From Myxococcota bacterium (lineage in GTDB: Bacteria > Myxococcota_A > UBA9160 > PR03), in assembly GCA_030066475.1 (NCBI GenBank), contig JASJBO010000334.1, forward strand, positions 1 to 8,143: a DNA stretch of 8,143 nt. The letters run 5' to 3'. The translations under genes were made by a program, and so were the position numbers. The stretch's first letter is position 1, and the number at the start of each line of letters is the position of its first letter. Under the pieces are notes generated by a model. The model saw only the letters and a list, made by a program, of their open reading frames with translations. It ran no database searches and was not told the DNA's origin. Shown here in pieces: positions 1-5,073 of this stretch.

Positions 1-171
1 GTAGAGGGTCCGGAACTCCCGGAGCGCGTGGCTGTAGCGGGCCGCGTCCTGCAGGGTGGTGGACTCGACCAGGCGCTCGTGCGTGTGGGCCTGGTGCCAC
101 AAGAGCGCGGCGGCCGCGAGGCCGAAGATCCCCGCCAGGGTCAGGATCGTGGGGTCCGGCTTCAGCCGCAT
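1..171 (-). CDS. Membrane sensor N-terminus, Tll0287-like/DUF3365-type (partial)
   Basis: The first 57 codons of a gene that leaves the window at its left edge. The predicted start is the ATG at 171. Residues 8-26 form one hydrophobic membrane segment rich in Ala, Leu and Gly. They are followed by a polar periplasmic-type stretch ending in the pattern ARYSHALREFRTLY. That pattern closely resembles the opening of Tll0287-like (DUF3365) heme-sensor domains, which usually read LYSEALxEFRTLY and often precede histidine kinase, cyclase or chemoreceptor modules. The domain call therefore rests on about 15 residues, and the output domain is not visible. The ribosome-binding site is weak (GAGG about 11 bases upstream), and the frame stays open upstream of the ATG, so the start is uncertain. 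It points the same way as the CoA-transferase remnant and VWA gene, but 219 bases separate it from that remnant. Confidence 0.55.
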   Translation of the reverse strand, partial: MRLKPDPTILTLAGIFGLAAAALLWHQAHTHERLVESTTLQDAARYSHALREFRTLY

Positions 172-308
172 GGCGAGCGGGACCTCATCGAGCAGCCGCT
201 TGCGCGCCTGGCCGCTGTCCCTCGATCCCGGTGCGCTCTGCTGCTGGACCTGGTAACCCTCACTGGCCGAGTTTAACCGCCGATCGGAGGGTCGTCCCGC
301 TGGCCGCG

Positions 309-333
309 ATGTCGATCCCCTACGGGGAGCCCC
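309..333. repeat. Partial third copy of the dispersed repeat block
   Basis: These 25 bases match 22 of 25 positions at 4904-4928, which is the 3' part of the block repeated at 751-801 and 4870-4920. Shared landmarks are ATGTC, CCCT and CGGGGAGCCCC. It lies in the otherwise empty gap between the sensor start and the CoA-transferase remnant. Similarity on either side is too weak to extend the match, so chance similarity in GC-rich DNA cannot be fully excluded. Confidence 0.4.
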
Positions 334-390
334 GCGCGGATCAGGTTGCGGGTCTCGCGGTCGAGGGTTGCGGGATCCGCCTGGACTCCT

Positions 391-746
391 TCAGCCCAGC
401 GCGCCGGCCTTGCGCAGGCTCTCGATGCGCCCCGCGTCGTACCCGAGCACGCGCCCCAGCACGTCCGCGCTGTGCTCGCCGACCGTGGGCGCCTTGCTCG
501 GGGGCTCGGCCTTCTCGCCCAGGAACTTGACCGGGTAGGGCAGCATGTCGGCGCCGTGCTCCGCGGCCGGGTACCAAGGGAAGCGATCCTGGAACTGCGG
601 GTCGTCGGCACGTGGCCGTCCGACGGCTCGTAGATCTGGTAGCGCACGCCCTCGCGCATGCCGGCGGTGCCGGGCGCGCGTCGCACGTAGTCGTCGGCCT
701 TGTTGCCGGTGACCTCGCTCTCGGGGCGCTCGTAGGCCTTCCAGCC
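391..746 (-). pseudogene. CaiB/BaiF family CoA-transferase, C-terminal remnant with internal deletion
   Basis: A broken C-terminal part of a family III CoA-transferase, enzymes that move CoA between carboxylic acids. One frame (746-609) reads GWKAYERPE...NKADDYVRRAP..GMREGVRYQIYEPSDGHV, matching the stretch before the usual LFMASEQAF segment. The next piece is in another frame (608-391): ADDPQFQDRF...DMLPYPVKFLGE...KAPTVGEHSADVLGRVLGYDA..LRKAGALG, then TGA. This is the typical family C-terminus. About 70 residues normally found between the two pieces are missing at 608/609, and the reading frame changes there. The N-terminal half, with the CoA-binding region and catalytic Asp, is also absent. 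It cannot make an active enzyme. The missing middle segment resembles the fragment at 2488-2700. Upstream (higher coordinates) it runs into the 751-801 repeat. Confidence 0.8.
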
Positions 747-750
747 TGCG

Positions 751-801
751 CTGCGTTCTGGCTTCACGCCCGAGTATGGGCGTCGTGTCAATTCCCTCCG
801 G
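751..801. repeat. 51-bp dispersed repeat block, copy 1
   Basis: Matches 4870-4920 at 47 of 51 positions without gaps. It begins CTGCGTTCTGGCTTCACG and ends TGTCAATTCCCTCCGG. Both copies lie next to a CoA-transferase C-terminal remnant on the same side. Just after this copy comes a short tandem duplication of CTCCGGCG (796-803 and 806-813), which the other copy lacks; after that both read GGAGCCCC. On the minus strand the block carries a small hairpin, CGCCC-ATACT-CGGGCG. Function unknown. Confidence 0.7.
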
Positions 802-817
802 CGAGCTCCGGCGGGAG

Positions 818-834
818 CCCCGGGCGGCCCGGGG
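818..834 (-). terminator. GC-rich hairpin downstream of the VWA gene
   Basis: CCCCGGG-CGG-CCCGGGG is a perfect 7-bp stem with a 3-base loop. It lies about 27 bases past the stop codon of the VWA gene in its direction of transcription. No run of T follows on either strand, so it may be a weak or factor-assisted terminator, or an mRNA 3'-end stabiliser. Confidence 0.35.
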
Positions 835-860
835 CGGGCTGAACGAGGGGCCGACAGTCG

Positions 861-2486
861 CTACTGGACGCTCGCGCTCTCCACCCGGAGCTCCAGGGTG
901 CGCTCCTGGCGTGTCCGCTCCCGCTCCATGGCCAACGCCAGTCGATCCTTGATCTGCTCGATCAGCTCCGCGTTCTCCTGGCGGGTCTCCCGGAGCTGCT
1001 CCGCCAGCAGCTCGGAGCGCGGCACGGGCTCGTAGTCCACCTCGAAGCGCCGGCGCGTGCGTCGGTCGTCGTGGGTCACGGCCACGACCTCGATCCGGTT
1101 GGTGCCGTTCTCCAGCGGGATCTCGCCGTAGAAGGAGCCGTCGATGCCGGTGCTGATGAACTCGCTCTCCCGGCGCGTGGTGGAGTTCACCAGCTTCACG
1201 CGGTCCACGAAGGCGAAGGAGGTGGTTCCCAGGATCGGCACGATGTTGCCGGGGCTCTCGAGCTCCACCAGCTTGCCGCCGGTCTCTTCGGTGATGCGCC
1301 GGAGCGAGTCGTGGACCTTGCGGGTGACCACGTTGTATCCGAGCGCGAAGGCGTTGATCCGGACGTCGAGCTCGTCGGCCAGCTGGGCCGCGTGCCACGC
1401 CGCGCGCTCGGCCTCCTTGCGGTCGTAGGGCAGACGCGGCTTTCCGTCGGTCATGAAGTGGATCACGCGCTCGGCCTCGGGCCGCGGCTTGCTGCGGGCG
1501 CCCATGGCCTCGGCGCCCATGAACTCGATGAGGGCTCGACCGATTCCGGCGGCGAAGTCGGTCTGCCCGGACGGCTGCAGCTCCGCCAGTCGCTCGAGCT
1601 CGGCCTCGACCACGGCGTAGTCGTCGGTCAGCGGGATCTGGAGCACGGCGTCGCGGTGGGCCAGGTTCACCAGGGTGAGGGGCGTGAGCTCGAAGTCCTC
1701 GTCCCGGGGATGGAGGTGGTAGCGCTCGTCCCCGGCAAAGGTCACCACGCCCACCCGGATGCGCCGAGCCTCACGGTGGTTCCCGGGCAGGCGCCCCAGC
1801 GCGCGCACGAAGTTCCAGGAGGCGTGCAGCTGGGCCTGGAAGATGGAGTCCCGGCCCTTCCAGACGTCCTCGCCGATCCCATCGCCGTCGGCGTCCGACT
1901 CGGCGAACTCGGCGGTGGAGGCCGAGGTGTCGATGGCGAGCACGATGTCGTAGTGGCCGTCGCCGCCCAGCGCCGTGGCGAAGCCCGAGACGGGGAGACT
2001 CGGGTCGTAGTGCTGGCGCACCGCCAGGCCGGGCTGCGGCTCCTGCACGTCCAGCTCGATCCGCGGCACCGTTCGAAGTAGCCCCATGAGGTCGTGCTTG
2101 AAGAAGCGGGCCACCGCCGCGAAGGGATCCATTCGGGCGGGCCGGGTCACCACGCGGAAGGGACCCTCCAGCTCCACGTCGTTGGAGGGCTCCGCGATCA
2201 CCTCGGTCCAGCTGGCGCTCACGAATCCGAGCCGTCCCGACCCCAGCTTCACCCGATGCCAGCCGGGAACCGATTCCACCCACGGAACCTCGTCCCCGGG
2301 CCGGAGGCTTCCGATCCGGCGACTCTCGAGCGAGGCCCCCTCCCGGATGGAGACGCCGCTCTTGACCCGTTCCGAGGGGACGACGCGGTCCGCACGCGAG
2401 AGATCGGGGACGCTCAGCGTCACCGACAGCATCAACACGGTGATGAACGTCCGTCCCACGGCACCTCCGGAACGAGCGGTGATCAT
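861..2486 (-). CDS. Exported SH3b-VWA domain protein
   Basis: A 541-residue secreted or periplasmic protein. Residues 11-32 look like a Sec signal peptide (Arg, hydrophobic core FITVLMLSVTLSV, then LSRAD). Residues 38-96 fit a bacterial SH3 domain (SGVSIREGASLESRRIGSLRPGDEV...GWHRVKL..GRLGFVS), often a cell-wall or ligand-binding module. A von Willebrand A domain spans about 178-425, with its metal site intact: D186-T-S-A-S190, T309 in GQTDF and D347 in MTDG. An acidic loop, DADGDGIGED (198-207), resembles calcium-binding loops and is inserted just after the first metal motif. Residues 425-487 look like an Ig-like beta sandwich (DGSFYGEIPLENGTNRIEVVA), and 490-530 a charged coiled coil. VWA domains mediate metal-dependent protein binding; the partner here is unknown. 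The start is ambiguous. ATG at 2486 has GAGG only 3-4 bases away, inside CoA-transferase-derived sequence. GTG at 2459 has GGAGG at good spacing and gives a cleaner signal peptide. Confidence 0.85.
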   Translation of the reverse strand: MITARSGGAVGRTFITVLMLSVTLSVPDLSRADRVVPSERVKSGVSIREGASLESRRIGSLRPGDEVPWVESVPGWHRVKLGSGRLGFVSASWTEVIAEPSNDVELEGPFRVVTRPARMDPFAAVARFFKHDLMGLLRTVPRIELDVQEPQPGLAVRQHYDPSLPVSGFATALGGDGHYDIVLAIDTSASTAEFAESDADGDGIGEDVWKGRDSIFQAQLHASWNFVRALGRLPGNHREARRIRVGVVTFAGDERYHLHPRDEDFELTPLTLVNLAHRDAVLQIPLTDDYAVVEAELERLAELQPSGQTDFAAGIGRALIEFMGAEAMGARSKPRPEAERVIHFMTDGKPRLPYDRKEAERAAWHAAQLADELDVRINAFALGYNVVTRKVHDSLRRITEETGGKLVELESPGNIVPILGTTSFAFVDRVKLVNSTTRRESEFISTGIDGSFYGEIPLENGTNRIEVVAVTHDDRRTRRRFEVDYEPVPRSELLAEQLRETRQENAELIEQIKDRLALAMERERTRQERTLELRVESASVQ

Positions 2487-2487
2487 A

Positions 2488-2700
2488 CACCTCGGGGGCG
2501 GCCGGGAAGTTCGGCTCGTCGCCCAGGCGCAGCCACTCGGCCGAGCTGCGCGTCTTGAAGATGTCGCGCAGCTCGCGCTGCATCTCGCGGTTGTGGCGCG
2601 CGTGGTCGGCGTACTTCGAGCCGGGCCAGCGCTCGAACAGGTCGGGCCGGCCGACGCACTCGCAGAAGTTCTTCCGGAACGCCTGCTCCGAGGCCGAGGC
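2488..2700 (-). pseudogene. CaiB/BaiF family CoA-transferase, middle fragment
   Basis: An in-frame stretch of 71 codons reading ASEQAFRKNFCECVGRPDLF, then ERWPGSKYADHARHNREM, QRELRDIFKTRSSAEW and LRLGDEPNFPAAPEV. This is the characteristic middle-to-late segment of family III CoA-transferases. It has no start of its own and no matching family sequence before or after it. The frame stays open upstream (about 2701-2760) but no longer resembles the family. It ends where the VWA gene begins. It corresponds to the piece missing between the two halves at 391-746, so the pieces are either one rearranged gene or two copies with complementary deletions. Its 3' end now supplies the sequence just upstream of the VWA start codon. 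Confidence 0.78.
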
Positions 2701-2910
2701 CTTCGCGGCGCTGTACTGGGTGAGCTTCGGACACCCGAGCGCGCCCCCTCGGCAACTTGGCCTCGCGCTGCTTCTGCAGGTGTACGAGGCTGCCCCGGAT
2801 GCTGTGGCTCTGGGGATCGGCTGTCCGGCAGGATCGCCAGAGATGGTCCCCGCGGGATCGGCTCATGAGGTGGAAGGAGGCTCGTATTGGAGTCTCATGC
2901 TCAAAAACCC

Positions 2911-2991
2911 GCCTATAGGGTCGATTTCCGAACATAGGCCTTGAATGGGGAACCATGTTGATATATCCGTGTTCAAAGCCGATAGTCAGAC
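2911..2991 (+). promoter_or_regulatory. Candidate promoter/operator of the abiE operon
   Basis: This short AT-rich interval contrasts with the GC-rich surroundings and ends at the abiEi start codon. It holds an inverted repeat, GCCTAT (2911-2916) and ATAGGC (2934-2939), separated by 17 bases, plus a palindrome CCTATAGG (2912-2919). AbiEi-family antitoxins are known to repress their own operon by binding inverted repeats here, so this is a plausible operator. Promoter options are TTGAAT (2941-2946) with TATATC (2962-2967) at 15-base spacing, or TTGATA (2958-2963) with GATAGT (2981-2986) at 17. The second would start transcription at or next to the ATG, giving a leaderless message, consistent with no visible Shine-Dalgarno site before abiEi. 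Confidence 0.4.
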
Positions 2992-3819
2992 ATGATGCCA
3001 GCCATCCGCAATGCACTCGCCAGCTACACAACGCGCCTTCTCTCCGACGGCCGCGCTGTCTTCTCCCGCGAGGAAGCCCAGCAAGCGCTCGGCATGAGCC
3101 GGCGTGCCTTCCTGGACGCCGCGGAACGGCAGCAGCGGCGGGGGCACCTAGTCCGCCCACGCCGCGGCTTCTACGTGATCGTCCCACCTCACTACCTCAA
3201 GTGGGGGGCGCCGCCGCCCTCCTGGTACATCGATGCCCTCATGCGGCGAGAGGGTCGGGCGTACTACGTGGGGCTCCTCAAGGCGGCCGAGCTTCACGGA
3301 GCGTCCCACCAGGCGGTGATGGCCTTCCAGGTCGTGACCGACAAGCGGATCCCGAACATCCGCGCCGGACGCTCCACGATCACCTTCCACTACCGCAGGG
3401 ACATGGAAACCGTCGCCGCCTGGATCGGATCCCAGAAGACGGATACGGGAACCATGCAGGTTTCGTCGATCGAGCTGACGATGTTCGACCTCCTGCGCTA
3501 CCCGCATGCGGCCGCAGGGCTGGACAACATCGCAACGGTCTTGCGCGACCTGGGCGAGCAGGCCGACGCGACCGAGCTGGGCAAGCTGGTGCCTGCATTC
3601 GCGCGCTCGGTCGGCCAGCGCCTCGGGCACCTGCTCGACGCACTGGGTTACGAACGCAAGACGGGGGAGCTCCACGACGTCATCGTGCGCGGCCCGCTTC
3701 TGCCGTGGGTCGAGCTCGAGCCCGCGCAGGCGGCGGACGCCGATCTTGCGCCCGAGCCGAGCCAGCGGGACGCGCGCTGGCACGTCGTCGTGCGCCGCCC
3801 GCCGGAGCCAGACGAATGA
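2992..3819 (+). CDS. abiEi: AbiEi-family antitoxin (type IV toxin-antitoxin system)
   Basis: A 275-residue antitoxin and probable autorepressor of an AbiE pair. Residues 8-65 form a winged-helix DNA-binding region (FSREEAQQALGMSRRAFLDAAERQQRRGHLVRPRRGFYVIVP), typical of AbiEi. The family core follows: PPSWYIDALMRREGRAYYVGLLKAAELHGASHQA (about 75-108), FQVVTDKRIPNIRAGRSTITFHY (112-134) and SSIELTMFDLLRYPHAAAGLDNIATVL (158-184). Length and order fit full-length AbiEi proteins. In characterised systems AbiEi offsets the nucleotidyltransferase toxin without a stable complex (type IV) and represses the operon through inverted repeats. Start: ATG at 2992 is followed at once by another ATG at 2995, and neither has a clear Shine-Dalgarno site, so leaderless translation is possible. 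The stop overlaps the toxin start (ATGA at 3816-3819), implying coupled translation. The C-terminal tail (about 245-275) is acidic then basic and poorly conserved. Confidence 0.92.
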   Translation: MMPAIRNALASYTTRLLSDGRAVFSREEAQQALGMSRRAFLDAAERQQRRGHLVRPRRGFYVIVPPHYLKWGAPPPSWYIDALMRREGRAYYVGLLKAAELHGASHQAVMAFQVVTDKRIPNIRAGRSTITFHYRRDMETVAAWIGSQKTDTGTMQVSSIELTMFDLLRYPHAAAGLDNIATVLRDLGEQADATELGKLVPAFARSVGQRLGHLLDALGYERKTGELHDVIVRGPLLPWVELEPAQAADADLAPEPSQRDARWHVVVRRPPEPDE

Positions 3820-4715
3820 TCCCGGCGATGAACATCGTTGCCTGGGCCAGCGTGGCGCCGTGGGCAGAGCAGCGGCAGATCGAGCAGGACCTCATCATCA
3901 GCCGCGCCATCGTCGAGATCTTCAGAGATCCCCTTCTGGCCGCTGAGCTGAGGTTCCGAGGCGGAACCGCCCTCAACAAGCTCCATTTCCCGGCGCCGCT
4001 TCGCTACTCCGAGGACATCGACCTCGTCCGGACGACGAGCGGACCGATCGGCCCGATCCTGGATCGCCTCCGCGCGACGCTCGAGCCGTGGCTCGGAGGT
4101 GCGGCCTTCGACCAAAGCCAGGTGGCGCCCAAGCTCCGATTCAGGGTCGAGGCCGAGGACACGACGTCCGCGGCACCGCTGCGCCTCAAGATCGAGATCA
4201 ATACCCGCGAGATCGAGGCCTACGCGGGTCCCCAGCATGTGGGGTACCGCGTCGACAATCCGTGGTTCACGGGGGAGGCCGAGATCGCCACGTTCTCGCG
4301 CGAGGAGATGCTGGCGACGAAGTTGCGCGCGTTGCTTCAGAGGAACAAGGGCCGTGACCTGATCGACCTCTCCCACGCGCTCGCTGTGTTCGACGGGTTG
4401 GAGCCAGCACGCGTGGTCGAGACCCTCCTCCGCTACCTGGCGGCTGCGGAGCTTTCGATCCCGCGCGCGGAAGCTGAACGCCGAATGTTCGCGAAGCTCG
4501 TCAATCCGCGCTTCGTGGCCGACATCCGCCCGCTTCTCACCCCTGCTGAGGCGGAACGGCTGACTGACGAGGCGATACGAGGAGCTTTCGCGGATGTCTT
4601 CACCCGGTTGATCGCAGGGCTCCCCGGCGAGGCCTGGGCACGAACGGCTGAGATGGCGGAACGGTTCGGTGTCGAGCTTGGCGACGGGGTGATGTCCGGG
4701 AACTGCAGGGGATAG
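3816..4715 (+). CDS. abiEii: AbiEii/AbiGii-family nucleotidyltransferase toxin
   Basis: The 299-residue toxin of the AbiE pair, a DNA polymerase beta-like (MNT-fold) nucleotidyltransferase. Relatives block growth by adding nucleotides to tRNA or similar targets and act in phage abortive infection or element maintenance. The signature is intact: FRGGTALNKLH (47-57) then RYSEDIDLV (63-71), giving G49-G50-T51 and the metal-binding pair D67/D69. Later motifs are LKIEIN (124-129), EEMLATKLRALLQRNKGRDLIDL (163-185, with K169, R180, D181 and D184) and a helical C-terminus. The start is the ATG at 3816, overlapping the antitoxin stop as ATGA, with GGAG (3804-3807) 8 bases upstream. A second ATG at 3828 is a less likely alternative. 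The frame is open upstream to about 2955, but that is shadow of the antitoxin frame. Nothing suggests inactivation. A short weak hairpin follows the stop. Confidence 0.93.
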   Translation: MIPAMNIVAWASVAPWAEQRQIEQDLIISRAIVEIFRDPLLAAELRFRGGTALNKLHFPAPLRYSEDIDLVRTTSGPIGPILDRLRATLEPWLGGAAFDQSQVAPKLRFRVEAEDTTSAAPLRLKIEINTREIEAYAGPQHVGYRVDNPWFTGEAEIATFSREEMLATKLRALLQRNKGRDLIDLSHALAVFDGLEPARVVETLLRYLAAAELSIPRAEAERRMFAKLVNPRFVADIRPLLTPAEAERLTDEAIRGAFADVFTRLIAGLPGEAWARTAEMAERFGVELGDGVMSGNCRG

Positions 4716-4731
4716 GAGGGAGATCGCCTCG

Positions 4732-4749
4732 CCGAGCGGTCGAGCTCGG
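4732..4749 (+). terminator. Weak hairpin after abiEii
   Basis: CCGAGC (4732-4737) and GCTCGG (4744-4749) form a 6-bp stem with a 6-base loop, 16 bases past the toxin stop codon. There is no T-run, so intrinsic termination is doubtful. It marks the end of the operon just before the remnant sequence. Confidence 0.22.
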
Positions 4750-4756
4750 GACTCCC

Positions 4757-4847
4757 TCAGCCGAGCGCGCCCGCCTTGCGCAGACGCTCGATGCGCGCGG
4801 CGTCGTAGCCGAGCACGCGGCCCAGCGCGTCCGCGCTGTGCTCGCCG
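4757..4847 (-). pseudogene. CaiB/BaiF family CoA-transferase, last 29 codons only
   Basis: Reads GEHSADALGRVLGYDAARIE, then RLRKAGALG and a stop. Only 3 residues differ from the tail at 391-481. At DNA level 4749-4847 matches 383-481 at about 89 of 99 positions without gaps, and the match runs 8 bases past the stop codon. This shows common descent, not mere family resemblance. Everything upstream in the gene is gone: after GCTCGCCG (4847) a short junction of about 12 bases leads to the 4870-4920 repeat block. It is a deleted version of the arrangement at 383-801. Confidence 0.75.
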
Positions 4848-4869
4848 GGTGGCGGATAGGGCCTTCAAG

Positions 4870-4920
4870 CTGCGTTCTGGCTTCACGTCCGAGTATGGGC
4901 GCTATGTCAATTCCCTCCGG
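4870..4920. repeat. 51-bp dispersed repeat block, copy 2
   Basis: Matches 751-801 at 47 of 51 positions, and both copies then continue into GGAGCCCC (here 4921-4928). It fills much of the gene-free gap between abiEii and the IS91-like gene (4716-5056). The rest of that gap holds the CoA-transferase tail and about 130 bases in which I recognise nothing. A start-less open frame runs through the block on the plus strand (after TAG at 4857 to TAG at 5025). Confidence 0.7.
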
Positions 4921-5055
4921 GGAGCCCCAGGGCGGGCGATTTCAAGGTGCGTGTGCGGCGCAAGGGCCGCTGCATTCGTGTTTGGTGCTCGGTGGCCGTG
5001 TGCGTGGAAGGCCGTGCGCGCAGGTAGGCCGCGGGACATCGGGGCTCGTTCGTGA

Positions 5056-5073
5056 GCTACGGCTCGCCGTAGC
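5056..5073. other. 8-bp hairpin spanning the IS91-like transposase stop codon
   Basis: G-CTACGGC-TC-GCCGTAG-C is a perfect inverted repeat whose outer bases include the transposase stop codon (TAG read from 5059 to 5057 on the minus strand). It is encoded by the last residues, GYGEP. It could stop transcription from the transposase, though no T-run follows, or be part of the replication-end structure that IS91 elements carry as subterminal hairpins near one end. The sequence does not decide between these. Confidence 0.4.

Noticed and set aside
391..1398. 335-codon minus frame running from within the VWA gene into the CoA-transferase tail
   Set aside because: Only its last ~70 codons (608-391) resemble a protein family; the rest is an Arg/Ala/Pro-rich shadow of the VWA gene.
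1071..2081. Long plus-strand open frame opposite the VWA gene
   Set aside because: Low-complexity, Gly/His/Leu/Val-rich translation with no domain pattern; it mirrors the codon bias of the real gene on the other strand.
2701..2880. Minus-strand open frames between the CoA-transferase middle piece and the AT-rich island
   Set aside because: A stretch such as SLVHLQKQREAKLPRG looks protein-like but no family could be named, and no start with a ribosome-binding site is present; left unannotated.
2955..3815. Upstream extension of the toxin frame
   Set aside because: It lies entirely over the antitoxin gene, gives a Pro/Arg/Ala-rich shadow sequence, and the ATG at 3816 has a ribosome-binding site and the expected ATGA overlap.
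3648..4886. 412-codon minus frame opposite the AbiE toxin
   Set aside because: No recognisable motif apart from a few codons reading through the repeat block; complement shadow.
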